Of a stretch of 64,000 bases of DNA, positions 34,040 to 46,352 are shown piece after piece. Each line of letters starts with the position of its first letter. The first letter of the stretch is position 1. Both the position numbers and the translations under genes were made by a program. The stretch lies in NCBI GenBank assembly GCA_038373865.1, contig JAXGGA010006510.1, forward strand, positions 1 to 64,000. The letters are read 5' to 3'. The stretch is from Uloborus plumipes (lineage: Eukaryota > Arthropoda > Arachnida > Araneae > Uloboridae). The notes under the pieces are model-generated. The model was not told the DNA's origin. It was given only the letters and a program-made list of their open reading frames with translations, and made no database searches.

Positions 34040-34490
34040 AGCCAAATAGAAGGAAAATACGGAATAGCGTAAAGGTCATTAACTAAGTTAGAACTATTCC
34101 TCAAAATATGGAAAGATTCCCAAAAATCAAGATGTGATGAATAGGGGCATTTTTGGATAATTAGATAAGAGTTAAACATCAAAAAATTGTTTCAATCCCA
34201 ATAATGTTGTGTAATACCAGACTTATTTTATTCCAACCCACTTTGACGTTCTTTTAAGCGAAGTTTCAAAGCACCTCTAGTTTGTCCTATATAGGAAAGA
34301 CTACAATTGCAGTTAGTTTTATAAACAGGACAACACTGAGAAGATGAATGGAATCTTTATGAAAAAAGATAGAAAGTTTATTAATGGGGGAGAGCAACAT
34401 TTGGAATAGGAAACGTTTAAAAATCTTTGGAACCTGATAACTCCCAGAAGGAAAAAGATGTCAAAGCAAATAAATTCTTTGTGATGAAAA
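34040..34490 (-). pseudogene. Penelope-like element remnant (GIY-YIG part)
   Basis: On the minus strand, broken frames show the linker (YQVPKIFKRF, SPINKLSIFF) near 34450-34360, then CNCSLSYIGQTRGALKLRLK near 34315-34250, the GIY-YIG core with YIGQT, and, after a frame break, HLDFWESFHILRNSSNLVND near 34160-34100. It is a different, older family from the one at 26432-28301 (YIGQTRGALK against YVGQTRRALK). Reverse transcriptase sequence is not recognisable upstream to about 34830. Confidence 0.75.
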
Positions 34491-35076
34491 TTCTGAGAAG
34501 AACATTTGTTTAGAATTTTTTAGAATGCTTGTTGTAAATGGAATCAATTTAAGTAGGCAAATAGACAAATTAATACTTTTCTCTATAGTGCTGTTAATAT
34601 TGGTTCTTCACCGGAACTTCCTAAACTGAACAATATTAGAGCTGTAGCGGTTGCCCACCTACTTTGGCTGATTCCATTTACAAAAAAGCTTTATATATTA
34701 TTTCAAATGGCTAAGAAAAATTGTGTGTCCCATAGATTTTATAAACACAAAAAGTCTCTAGGGAAATTAAAATCATATATCTTCAAGCTGCGGTACGCTG
34801 CGGTACCCTGAATTAGGTCTCAGGCTGTCACAGAATACTACAATAGCTCGAACATATATTTTCAGCAGGAAAAGGATCGATACATCTTTAGAATAAGTAA
34901 GCTTAGAGAGCCTTGTAGACAAGTACAATCATAAATAAACAAAAAAAAATCGACAAATTTGAAACAGGAGTCCGATTTGAAAAAGTCCTTCAAAATTATT
35001 AGCTAAGAAGAGTAAGTCCCAAGTTGGTACAATATCAAGCGGTGAACAAGGGTTGTTATTATAATTATGGAGCTAC

Positions 35077-35241
35077 CAGGCCCGTCATTTGGGGGGGGGG
35101 GTTAATTGCCGCCCCCCCCCCCCCGACTTTTGAGAAATCAATGTATTTACACATAAGTGGGCGTGTTTTTTGTTGTTTTCCATTTAAATTACATTGTGTG
35201 TGTTTGCACCCCCCTTGGAAAAACTTGAAAAGAAGGCCCTG
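35077..35241. mobile_element. Possible short hAT MITE
   Basis: Begins CAGGCCCGTCATTTG followed by G and C runs, and ends GGCCCTG. The flanking octamers GGAGCTAC (35069-35076) and GGTCCTAC (35242-35249) match at 6 of 8. The inverted similarity is short, so the call is tentative. Confidence 0.4.
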
Positions 35242-35627
35242 GGTCCTACAAACTCCGGTCAGAAGGTGTTTCTTTTGAAAGACATTATTTATTAGATTTT
35301 ATTTTGGTAAAGTTCTTATACTAGAAGAACATAGAAAAATCATGCTAAGGCTGAGTTTTGATAAGGTCTTATTTTAGAAGAAACACTGGTAACACCGTTT
35401 TTTCTTTTAATTTTTAATCCGAGCATACAAACTTGTAATATTTGAAACTAGGCTCGCACTAAAAAGTATGAAATAAAGTAAGTAGATAATTTATTGATTA
35501 CAACATTAAAAATTGCAGTTAATATTGATATCACTGTATTTAGGTTCATTCTAAATCAATAAAAAAAAATTACTTTAAAAAGTTGAGCTAAGAAGAAATA
35601 TACGCGGTACAGCAAAAACTATTTGTT

Positions 35628-37931
35628 GGGTCATTATACAAAAAACCTGCGTTTTTGAAGTTGGAATTTTAAAAAAAAAAAAAAAGAAAATCTTCAATTT
35701 TCTTTTAAATGACTTAATAGTGTTCCTATTAGGCACTTATTTACTATCATATTGTTGGTCACATACTTTATTGATTATATTGTCACTTTTTGGCAGTTAA
35801 AATTTTGAAACTGAACGGAGGATACACGCATGTTACGGAGAATACACTTTTATGAAGTCATCTTATAATTTTAGCTTTTTATAAATGAGAACATTGAACT
35901 TTCATAGATTAAATTAATTACATTAACTTTTCATTCCAAATGACTTATGGTACAATATAACAAAGACACATTTTTTTCAATAATTGACTATTTTTATTTT
36001 AAATTATACATATTTGAACTTTTTCTGAATACTTACTACTTTTTTTTTTTTTTGTTCATTGTTGATTGCTGTAGAACTTTAATAATATCAATAAGATCTA
36101 TTTCTGATATATTATCTTTTTTATGGAAAACAAAAGTGTCCTTGAAGTATTTTCACATTAACTTTAAATTATATTCATCAGGACACTCTTGTGATAGTAT
36201 GCAAGCTAAAAAAAAATTTGAAGCTTCTCTTTCCTGCAAGTTTAACTATCACGAAATCATTTCATCTAACGTTTGCACTGTTTACAACATTTCTATTTTC
36301 TTCGTCTTCAACATCTGCAGTTGGATTTGAATTGGTGCCTGGACCTGAATTTTTGAACTTGCGTTTCAAATTATCTGGAAAAATAGCTAAGGAAAATTTT
36401 CAGTTTTTGTTCAGGTATAAGGTTTTAATTCTCTCAAGGTTTGTCTGGTCATTTCAGCTAATTTCATTTCAAGGCAGGTTATTTTATTTTTGAGTTCCTT
36501 AAGAATTTTTTTTTCTCTTTTTCGGTCCATTACTCTTTCTCTTATCTTCTGATTATTTTGTATTGTTTGTTTCTTCATTAGAATTCTGTACATTTAGACT
36601 TAATGCTTGATTTTGTAAATGTTCTTGCAATAGCTTTCTCTGTTTCATTTTTGCGCGATATGTTCTCTCCACTGGTTTTGTAATGCCCTTCTCTCGTGCT
36701 GTCATTTTACTAGTCGATCTGTTTCTTTGATTTTCATTTACACGCTTTTTCCATCTGGTTCTTTCTTTTTGTTTCATTTCATCATACTTTTGAGGATTTT
36801 GTTTAATTCTATCTCTGTATTTTCTCATTCTTTCTTTTGAACTTTCAGTTACTTTCTTTTTCCTAGCCATTATGCTAGAGAGGGAAAAAAGAAAACTGAA
36901 TATATGCATTGAATATTCGAAATTCCCTTTGTTATTTATTTCCTTATTAAAGTTATATTTTAAATGACATTGAATAAAATAAAAACCTAAAAGATACTAC
37001 CTTAACACAATTTTGTCAAACATATGTAAAATAAATATTTAAAACCTTTTATTTACATTAACTTGCATGATGATGAGGAACATGATTTGGGTGGACTTTA
37101 ATTTACATATCTGTCTTAAAATTTAATTTTTTCCAAAAGTTGTATTCACCGTTACTAATTGTGTATCCTCCATTACGACTATACTGTAACGGAGGATACA
37201 AATATTTATGTTTTGCTTTGCATATTTTCTTGATTTAGGGTTAGTACAACTTAGTATATATAATTTACTTAACAAAACGTGACTCAATATCAACAATGAA
37301 AAGAAATTAGTGCATAAGCAATTCTTACCCTTTAAAACCAAGAACGGAGGATACAAAAAGTAAATGACCAATTTCACTTCAGAGGGTATAACGCTGAATA
37401 TCTTTCACACTAAGTTGCTTGAACTTTCTTATGAAGACCCAGAGTTGAAAATGGCTGGCAATAATTCTAAATCTGTGTATTGAGCCCTCAGTACTGCCGT
37501 CTATAGGAAGTTCTCATACTCAACTAATACGGTAACGGAGGATACCAGAAAGACTGACACGGACTCAAGCGGTAATAAAGGCTATATATATATATATATT
37601 GTTTGGAAGAATAATTCTAATAAACTATTGAAAAAACATCTAATGATTCAAATTAACCTATTAAACTTGATATATATATGTTTTATTGACCAAAAAAGTA
37701 AATAAGTACATAGAAGAAAATAGGTTGTGACACGTAACGGAGGCATACAAGTATCCCTCCGTTCATTGATAAAATGACCTTAGAAAAAAAAAATATTATT
37801 TATTTTTATCAAATATGTTAGGAAAGGTTTTATATTTTACTATAAATCATAAAAAATTGTTTCAATTTTTTTTTTTTTGAAATTAACTACCCTGAACGCA
37901 AAAACCAAGGTTTTTTGTATAATGACCCTGT
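35628..37931 (-). mobile_element. TIR element of unknown class with ACGGAGGATACA words
   Basis: Inverted ends GGGTCATTATACAAAAAACC at about 35628-35647 and 37909-37928. After a short gap both ends also share GTTTTTG. The word AACGGAGGATACA or a near variant occurs at 35814, 35835 (variant), 37192, 37344, 37533 and 37737, and inverted at 37757. All lie outside the coding part, as binding sites of an element's own protein would. A minus-strand gene (36870-36270) encodes a basic coiled-coil protein. No known transposase motif was recognised. The target duplication is unresolved. Confidence 0.7.
36270..36870 (-). pseudogene. Unrecognised basic coiled-coil protein of the element
   Basis: Most likely start is ATG at 36870 (MARKKKV), inside a longer frame. 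Residues 1-100 are extremely basic and helical: SKERMRKYRDRIKQNPQKYD, EMKQKERTRWKKRV, then EKGITKPVERTYRAKMKQRK. After a frame slip near 36580 the protein continues as IRERVMDRKREKKILKELKN and ITCLEMKLAEMTRQ, a leucine-spaced coiled coil, ending by 36411. A further codon-like stretch (FPDNLKRKFKNSGPG, then an acidic DVEDEENRN) lies at 36375-36270. It recalls uncharacterised Lys/Arg-rich arthropod proteins, but I cannot name a family. DNA binding is inference from charge and context. The slips may be introns or damage. Confidence 0.5.
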
Positions 37932-38396
37932 TGACAGATGTGTAAATGCCACGTATTTCGCTCAAATTTTCAATTTCAGCATTATTAGCTACTTTAGACT
38001 TAATCTAAATATAATGATGTTGAGATCAACTGTTAATTTTATTTCATACATAGTTCGCGAGAATCAAGTTTCTAAAAAGAGTCTTTAGAGAAAAAAGAAC
38101 ATTTTTCGTAATTTAAAAGGTCTTTTTATTTTAATTTTCAATTGATTTCATGAAGAGAAAAAAAAAAACATTTGTTCAGTTTCTTTTTCTAACTTTATTT
38201 TATTTTCTGTTATTTTATTTATTTATTGTGATAGTATATTTGTGGCAATATTTAGCTATTACTTATCTATTTTTCTCATAATTGTAATTGCTTTAGAGCT
38301 CCCTCTGTTTTTCATTCTTGTGTCTTTTCATTATTGAAAGCTGTAATGGCGACTAAAAATGTTAAATGTAGTTGTATTTCATACATTTGAGTTGTA

Positions 38397-38542
38397 AGGG
38401 CCCTGCTCCACATCAGCGTAAAACGCGACCGAAACCGAAGGCAGAAACCGAAAATCCGGGTACTTTCCATAGGAACACTATTTAATCCATTTTACGTTTC
38501 TGCTTTATTTTTCTGCTTTACGTCAATGTGGAGCAGGGCCCT
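38397..38542. mobile_element. AGGGCCCTGCTCCACAT MITE, copy 2
   Basis: Same inverted ends as 24548-24701 and the same interior words, in inverted orientation relative to that copy (CGACCGAAACCGAAGGCAGA here). Flanked by TA on the left (38395-38396). Confidence 0.85.
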
Positions 38543-38803
38543 AAACATTGCTTGTTCAAAAGTCAGAAAATAAGACTAGCAAAATAAAAACCACGCTACA
38601 TCAATGCGCACTCTTACTTATTTCATTAAGTTTTGATTGTAATAAAATTTTTATTCCCTAAAATTTCTAATTAGAAACACAGAAAATGTATGTACTAACT
38701 GATTAAATTATATCTGGAAAAAATAATTTTACTTTGATGAATATTTTAACAACTTAGTTCGATAATAAAATTTTACAATGTGAAATTATTCTAAAATCAA
38801 TTA

Positions 38804-38977
38804 CTGTCGGCCCCGCTTAAACGAATACTGTCGATTCCAAGAAATATTATTCAACTAAGCGGGGTATTAGTTTAAGCGGGGATTTTTAACATTGCGTCTA
38901 TGGCATCTGTTCCAGGATGTGTTATTCGTATAAGCGGGGTATTCGTTTATCCGTTACCGATTAGGTGGGGACGACAG
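38804..38977. mobile_element. TA-flanked MITE (CTGTCG ends), copy 1
   Basis: Begins CTGTCGGCCCCGCTTAAACG and ends as an imperfect inverse (TTAGGTGGGGACGACAG). TA outside at 38802-38803 and 38978-38979. AAGCGGGGTATT occurs several times. A second, left-truncated copy is at 58434-58605, sharing TTTAACATTGCGTCTATGG. Confidence 0.85.
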
Positions 38978-38979
38978 TA

Positions 38980-40431
38980 ATTCGAAAACTTGCAGTTTGA
39001 ATTAAGTGTTTTGAGAATTAATAAGTTTTCTCTTAACAAGACGATTTTAAATGTATGATGCATAATACTATGTGAGAAACTGGTAGTATGCATTGAAACA
39101 ATAAAACTGGTTTTGGAAATAAATTTAAACAAAATTTTTTTAATACTATTTATGATCACAAAATAATAGAAATAGATAACTTAAAAAAAATAATAATTAA
39201 TTTATAGTTTTCTTTTTCGTCTTCCATTTTATTTATTAAAATAGTCTATTTTATTTAATATTCTTAATTGATTAATGGACACAAGAGCAAAAAACTAATC
39301 CCAAACAATACAAAATTAAAATCTACATTTTAAGAAAGTAGGTGTCTCCACCCCTACTCACTGGAGCTCACAACCCTCAAACGATAGCATTGTAATTGTA
39401 TTTTCCTCGCGAAGAGATAAAACATTTGCTAGATCAAAATTAATTTCAACAGTGGTTCAAGTATAGTGTAACTTTTTCATATAGCTTATGTTCTAATTGA
39501 CTTCAGAACATGAACAAAATTTCATTTCTTGCAGAAAAAAAACCTATCAATTTCAAAAGGAAGGTACTGTTAAGACGTAAAATAAATTTTTCGGGACTTT
39601 ATCGTAGAGTTCAGCTCAACTAAACAATTTTAAATTTAACTAATTAAAACATTGCTTCGACGCGCAGATCCCCAGGTTCAAAAGTAATTTTGTATCGAAT
39701 TTCAAGTAAGCACTAGACGTGGACATCGAACAGCCACTAGCACACGAATCTAAATTAGAGCATGGATGAACTTAAAATACGATTTCGAACCGAATAAAAA
39801 TCCTTCTTTCTTGCGCAGGAAAAACAATTTAGTCACAATACAGTTCTAACAAAAGAAGATCCCCCCTCTAACTGCTGAAGAAAACATAATTTAATTAAAA
39901 TACCCGTTATAATTTATATAAAATGAAAGTCCCGCTCCTCTCCGAAGAAAAACAAATTTGACAAAAATAATTATCAAAACTGAAACAAAATGAAAATGTT
40001 CTTCCCCCGAAGAAAAAAAAAAGTGTAATTAAAGCATGCATTCCAATCGAGCAAAATAAAGATTCATCTTTCTGTAAATAGGTAAAATGCATATTGCAAT
40101 TCGAAAAAAGTTGAATTTCACAAAATTAATTCGCAAAAAGGAATCCGTTGGAAGAGCTAATAAAATTAAAGAGAAAATGAATTATCAGCTTCAAAAAACA
40201 TGTTTCCTAAAGGAAAATACAGTAAAAGCCGCCTCACGTGATAACATTTGATAACAATAATCGATTGATTGCCATAACCGATTGAATTTGAACTATGATT
40301 TCAGCTGAAAATTTTAATTCACGTGTTCTTGATAGGCAATGAGTTTATTTACAGAAAAATATAGTAACAGGGAAAACACATCAAACCAAAAAGTAAATTA
40401 CTAATTTGCAGAGAAGCAAGCTTCGGATGTT
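38980..40431. other. No gene seen
   Basis: AT-rich sequence without supported frames, repeats or RNA genes. Repeated A runs near 40012 and mixed GAAAA-rich segments give only chance frames. Confidence 0.5.
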
Positions 40432-41864
40432 ACACCGAAAAACCTGGATGTTGTTTTAACAGTATAATACAGATAATTTATTGATAGCAAACTGTAAAAA
40501 CAGGTGGTTTTTCGAGCAGAACAGCGGCGCGGAATCGATGGCGTATTCCAGAGCGCCATCTGCAGATGAATTCTATGCATTCAGCATTTTCTTGTGCTTT
40601 CAGCGGGGAAAATTGACGGTCAAGACGAAGTTATTGCCATGGTCGGATTACACTTGATTAATTTTACAGTTGCATTATCAGAATCAAAAAGAAAAAAAAA
40701 ACGAAAGCAGTCTTTTGGGTGAGGACGATTATCCGCCTACACACACATTTTTATCGCAGTTCGTTTTTACAAAGTGCATCATTTGAATCCTAGATGTCAG
40801 TTTTTTTTTAAAATAATATCTGCTTCAACTTTCAAAACCATTTACCTCAAATACCTTTCAAAACAAAAAAACTTTAAAATAAGATTTCAACCAATTTTTT
40901 TTTTGTTTTATCTAAAAACTTTTTCCTGATTTTTTGCAAATTAGATTTTTTCTATTGACTTTTTTGAACTTCTCTTAATGCTAAAACTATAAAAAAATGT
41001 CGGTCTGATATTTTTTTGCAAAACTATATTGAAAATATCGTTAAAGGTGATTAAATTCATTATATTTTTACCAAAAAATGTAAGGGGCTAAAAAGAAAAA
41101 AATATCGAAAGGTATTATATTTATGCAATAGATGGCGCCATTTCTTCCAACGAGATCATGTTCCTAACCGATTAGGTCAAATTTTGCACCAATCGTGGTC
41201 CATAATACGATGTCTTTAAAACAACATTTTTATAGTCTTTTCTGTTTTTTGTCGTACAAACAAGGATAATTTTGTACTTCTTCTTTAAAAACTTCGAGAT
41301 TGTACTTCGTAGACATGCTTTCAACAACACATACGGTGGCCGCCATTGTTAAAAGCTTCACATTTGAAGACGAGCTCCTATTGGCTGTTCCAAAGCGGAA
41401 TCCGCCAGTAGTGGCAGAAAAGTTGAAATTTTTCTACTTCCGAGTCTGCCGCGATTCTGCCCAGCGGAAAGGGGAAAAACTTGTTTTTTCAGTTTCTGCT
41501 TTCTGTTTCCGTCGATTTTCCGCTTATGTGGAGTTCGGGCTTAAAATGGATTCAATGGTGTTCCTATGGAAAGTACCCGGATTTTCGGTTTCTGCCTTCA
41601 GTTTCGGTCGCGTTTTACGCTGATGTGGAGCATGGCCCTTACTGTTCATTTTACAGTTTCAAACTGGAACATCTGATGCCAGTATTGTTGTTTATACAGT
41701 ATAATACAGCTAACTTTGTAGTAATAAACTGTAAAATTGCTGCTTTACAGTAATAAACTAAAATTTCTAATTTTACAGTTTATTACAGTGCATTTTACAG
41801 TTTAAAACTGGAACCTCTGCTGCCAGTATTACACAGTTAAAGCAACAATTTATTTTTGCAGTGT
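40432..41864. mobile_element. CACTG-ended repeat, family A copy 2, interrupted
   Basis: Left end ACACCGAAAAACCTGGATG followed by TTAACAGTATAATACAG, and right end TTTATTTTTGCAGTGT, correspond to the two ends of the 9994-10307 copy. About 1.1 kb (40505-41640) separates the parts. It ends in a relative of the GGGCCCTGCTCCACAT MITE (41330-41640, with GGAAAGTACCCGGATTTTCG) preceded by unclassified sequence. Confidence 0.55.
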
Positions 41865-42750
41865 ATTTATCTGCTATTTTTACTTAGCAATTTATTTATT
41901 AAACGTGCATAAACAGAAGTAAACAGTTTCTACTTGTTTTTAAGAGACACCGTCTCATGACATAGTAAACAAATGTATGGCTACGGCCAATAAAAATAAG
42001 AAGTTCTGTCAAGAACTAAACGAGTCTACTTTCCCGTACATCAACATCGGCATTGTAACATCTGATCAATATTCTCTTGAATATCTGAAACGGAAAATTA
42101 TGTCAAACATACCTTTATAGCACTTAAAGCTGATTTCTAAAAGCAAAATATACCCCTCTCATCAGATGAAATGAACACGTAAAAATTAAATAAACGAGTA
42201 AATAAAGTTTTGTCGCACCTTTTAAAGAATGTAACTGTTACAGTTCTTCTGTAGAAAAATTCCACAATTGTTTTCAAAAGAAAAAAAATTAACAAATAAA
42301 ATAAAAGAACATCAAAACACATTTTATCAAAGAAAGAAAGAAAAAAAAACTCGTTCGTTAATAAAATGTCTCGAATTTTACTTTTAATCCGTTGCCAGTT
42401 GTTAATTATAAATATAGAAAATGCTCTCGTGAATGAAAAAATTTTGTAAACAAAAAAAAAATCGTCTGCCAAAAAAATAATAATAATAAATTCAAATAAA
42501 TAAATAAATAAATAAACAAAAAAATCGTCTGCCCAGTCAGTCATTTTTTTCTGAGCCTGCATTTCCGCCATGTTTGCGGAGCCGGAGTCGGAATCAGTCC
42601 TCACAGAAGATTTTTCAGAAAAGTACTTTACATACATTTTTTATAAAAACCATTTTATTACAAAGTTAGTTTGAAGGAAATCCGCCTTTAAGTTCAGAAT
42701 CAACATTCAATTTAAATTTCCCAGTAGGAGCTCATGTTAAAATTTTTTCT
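41865..42750. other. No gene seen
   Basis: A 166-codon minus frame (42137-42637) is made almost only of Phe, Leu, Ile and Lys codons from A/T runs and shows no domain. I treat it as compositional. An AAAT/AAAC repeat lies at 42483-42520. Confidence 0.5.
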
Positions 42751-43335
42751 GAACGGTTCACCATTGAGAACGAAAAATGGTTCAAATTGAAAAGTGAAAT
42801 ATGGGAATGAGCCTCTCCGAGATCTTTCGAACAAAAAAAAGTTTATTCAATTCGGACGGTTCACTTAAAAGTTATTAGGTGGGGAAAGGTTGCTTGAACG
42901 GTTCAATGTTGAACGAAAAAATGTTCAAATCGGAAATTTAAAAACTGGAATGAAGTATTCTTGGTAAGATCTTTCGAACAAAAAAAAAGTTTATTCAATT
43001 CAGACGGTTCACTTTAAAGTTATTAGGTGGGGAAAGGTTGCTTGAACGGTTCAATGTTGAACCAAGAATGTTCAAATTTAAAATTTAAATACGGTAATGA
43101 AGTATCCTTGCCGAGATCTTTCGAAAAAAAAAAAGTTTGTTCAAATCGGACGGTTCACTCAAAAGTTATTAGGGGTGAGAGCTTGTTTGAACGGTTCAAT
43201 GTTGAACGAAAAATTGTTTAAATAGAAAATTTAAAAACGGGAATGAAGTATTCTTGATACGATCTTTCGAACAAAAAAAAGTTTGTTTAAATCGGACGGT
43301 TCACTCAAAAGTTATTAGGTGGGGAAAGGTTGCAC
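42751..43335. repeat. Tandem array, four units of about 146 bp
   Basis: Units start with the palindromic GAACGGTTC at 42751, 42896, 43044 and 43189 (lengths 145, 148, 145, 147). Each contains GATCTTTCGAACAAAAAAAA (or a near variant), GGACGGTTCACT and AAAGTTATTAGG. Units differ at several positions each. A 64-codon frame across two units is a by-product. Confidence 0.95.
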
Positions 43336-43732
43336 CATTGAGATTATTTGTTCTTTTTAGTTTTTAGAATTGTTTTTTAAAAGATGCCTAATGTTTTTTT
43401 TCACTAAATGTTATGCATGTAAGACATGGTGTGCTTGCTTGTATTTTATTATTCGGTAAAATTGGAACTTCATTCGGCATATTGATAATTTTCCTCCTCC
43501 CAAAAATTTTAGTTCGGTACGCCTCTGCTGCCCCGGGAAAATTACAACGGCTCATTTGGAAAGAGACCACAAGACAAGTAAAGTAATACATGGAATGTCG
43601 TACACAATACTGCACATTACTTTGGGAGCGTTTTCAATAGCTAATTTGGAAACATTCCATTTACAAAGCAGAATACCACACAGGATACACAACGCAACTA
43701 CTTGATAACGCGTAGTATTCAAATAGTCCACT

Positions 43733-46352
43733 CCCGATTATCCGCGGAATCGGGTGGCACGGGTGCATATAAGCTACCTTTACCCGTATAGAAACCTGGG
43801 GAAATTTCCAGCCAATCCAAAGCCATTTCCAATACGTTGAAAGACACGCCCCCGTATGACGTCGGTCAAAAGCTATTTTTCATGCGTCCCAGTGTATTTC
43901 CAGATTGTCTTCTGCTGAATGCAAATTAGCATTTGAAAATAAGAACTTTAATTGAATGCGGCTGACGAAAACAGTTTTTTTATTTCGATTCAATTTCATC
44001 CTTCAAAGAACAAGTAAATGCTTCTGTAGATAACAGATTGCTTCGCTATGATACTTCGAAATGAAAATATGTGTCGCCATCTATATCGAAAAATATGAAT
44101 TTTTTACTAATTTAAATTTAAATCACTTTTTGAGTTATTGTCAAGGTAAAAAGCGAATTTGACAATTTTTCATACTCTTAATAATTTTTAACGCATTTAA
44201 AACATATCTTTATAATGAAACGATTGACATTTGAGTTAATGATCAATATTTCTCAGATGTGAATAATTAATTTTCACTGCTTATAATATTGTTTACATTT
44301 TCACTAGTTTCGTTCTTGCTGATTTTATTAATGAACGCCAATTAACACCCAAGAATGGGATATTTAGTAGATTATTTCATGTAACCATGCCTGCGATATT
44401 ACTATTTACATCAACACAGATTTTCACGAAACTTTTAAAAACCTTTTTTTTTTTTTTTTTTTTTTTTTTACCACCGTTAATTGATTTTGAAACAATTTCT
44501 CACTAACAGTTGGTAAGTAATTTCGGAAATTCGTTAAAAAGCACTTAAACAGTGGTAAAATAGCTCATTTTCAGAACGATTTCGTGTTTATTTTATTTAT
44601 TACTTAAATACTTTTTGAAAAAATAAATGAAGAAACGAATCAAATAAAATTTATTTTTAAATAAACGCATAAAGTTGAAACTGAAAAATTCGATGTTTTT
44701 TTTTAAATATGTGTCGCCATCTATATCGAAAAATATGATTTTTTTAAAAAGCGAATTTGACAATTTTTCATACTCTTAATAATTTTTAACGCATTTAAAA
44801 CATATCTTTATAATAAAATTATTGACATTTGAGTTAATGACCAACATTTCTCAAATGTGAACAATTAATTTTCACTGCTTGGGATATTGTTTACATTTTC
44901 ACTACTTTCGATCTTGTTGACTATTGTGCATCTATTTTACAGTATTAACTTCTTTTGTGTAACTTTATATTCCTAATAAATTATCATTAGCTCACTGTTC
45001 GCTTTGAAGTATATGTATAATTTTCTTAAGCAATTTATTGTTCATTATTGATCAATTTTTATACTTTTAAATTAGCTGAAAAGCATTTTTTAATTTATTT
45101 TAAAATTCAACTTTTTACAATTCTTTCTTTTTTATTTTTTTAGAAAAAAAAAAAACTATGACTTCGATGTATTTGAATGAATGCATTAACCCTTCACTGC
45201 ACGGTGTGCCAGATCTGGCACAAACCAAATAAACCCCCATATATTCCTATGATTTTTGAATGCAGTTAAACTGAGCTTTGTGCCCCTTCTGGAACATTGC
45301 TATAACAGTTTAGTGTGATTTTTATGCACTAGTTAGTTGTACTAGTCTAGGTATTACAGTTCTTGCTTTTGAAAGAAAGATGGTCTGCATTTCCGTTAGA
45401 AGTGTGCTTAGTCATTATTTCCTTTGTTCTAAAAATGCTTAAATACACTTAGTGGAAAGTTTGTTTATACCACTTATGGCACAAAACACATTGTAGATTA
45501 TTACACTTATCGGTATACAAAGCATATGCTATGTGCTTTGTGCCATATATAGAACAAACAATTAAAACATCATTTTTGGTGCATATTTTTAAGATTAATT
45601 TTTTTCTTCATTTTTCCGTAACTCAGGGCTATTAAAAAGGTAACAAATGATTTGTTTCATGAAAATATAAAAAATCGTGCAGTGAAGGGTTAATTTTACC
45701 CAAAATGTTTTATTAACTGCTGATCTCTTCATGACTCTAATCTAAAATTTTTTAGATATGTGCATTGAAATACATTAAAAAGGAACCATTGTTTTAAAAA
45801 ATTTCAAGATTGTTTAAAAAAAAAAACATCGAATTTTTTCAGTTTCAACTTTATGCGTTTATTTAAAAATAAATTTTATTTGATTCGTTTCTTCATTTAT
45901 TTTTTCAAAAAGTATTTAAGTTATAAATAAAATAAACGCGAAATCGTTCTGAAAATGAGCTATTTTACCACTGTTTAAGTGCTTTTTAACGAATTTCCGA
46001 AATTACTTACCAACTGTGAGTGAGAAATTGTTTCAAAATCAATTAACGGTGGTTAAAAAAAAAAAAAAAAAAAAAGGTTTTTAAAAGTTTCGTGAAAATC
46101 TGTGTTGATGTAAATAGTAATATCGCATGCATGGTTACATGGAATCTCATTTTCAAATGCTAATTTGCATTCAGCAGAAGACAATCTGGAAATACACTGG
46201 GACGCGTGAAAAATAGCTTTAGACCGACGTCATACAGGGGCGTGTCTTTCAACCTATTGGAAATGGCTTTGGATTGACTGGAAATTTCCCCAGGTTTCTA
46301 TACGGGTAAAGGTAGCTTATATGCGGCACGGGTATCGCGAATAATCCGAAAA
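43733..46352. mobile_element. Large palindromic (fold-back) element
   Basis: The left arm starts at the Tigger-like CGATTATCCGCGGAATCGGG and includes CCCAGTGTATTTCCAGATTG and CTCACTAACAGTTGGTAAGT. The right arm carries the same in reverse, ending near 46352. The left arm has about 440 bp (about 43942-44380) not in the right arm. Its core (44065-44320) is directly repeated at 44707-44940 (TGTGTCGCCATCTATATCGA). Poly-T (44444-44470) and poly-A (46056-46076) pair across the palindrome. Between the arms lies a piggyBac-like MITE. Non-coding. Confidence 0.8.
45190..45688. mobile_element. piggyBac-like MITE (CCCTTCACTGCAC ends)
   Basis: Perfect inverted ends CCCTTCACTGCAC and GTGCAGTGAAGGG with TTAA on both sides (45186-45189, 45689-45692). 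The ends closely follow the CCCTT(T/C)-type starts of piggyBac elements. The body repeats TGCCA(G/T)ATCTGGCACA-like words and has no frame. It sits in the loop of the palindromic element. Confidence 0.9.

Noticed and set aside
42137..42637. 166-codon minus frame
   Set aside because: Codons come from A/T runs and AAAT repeats; no domain, start context or splice sites.
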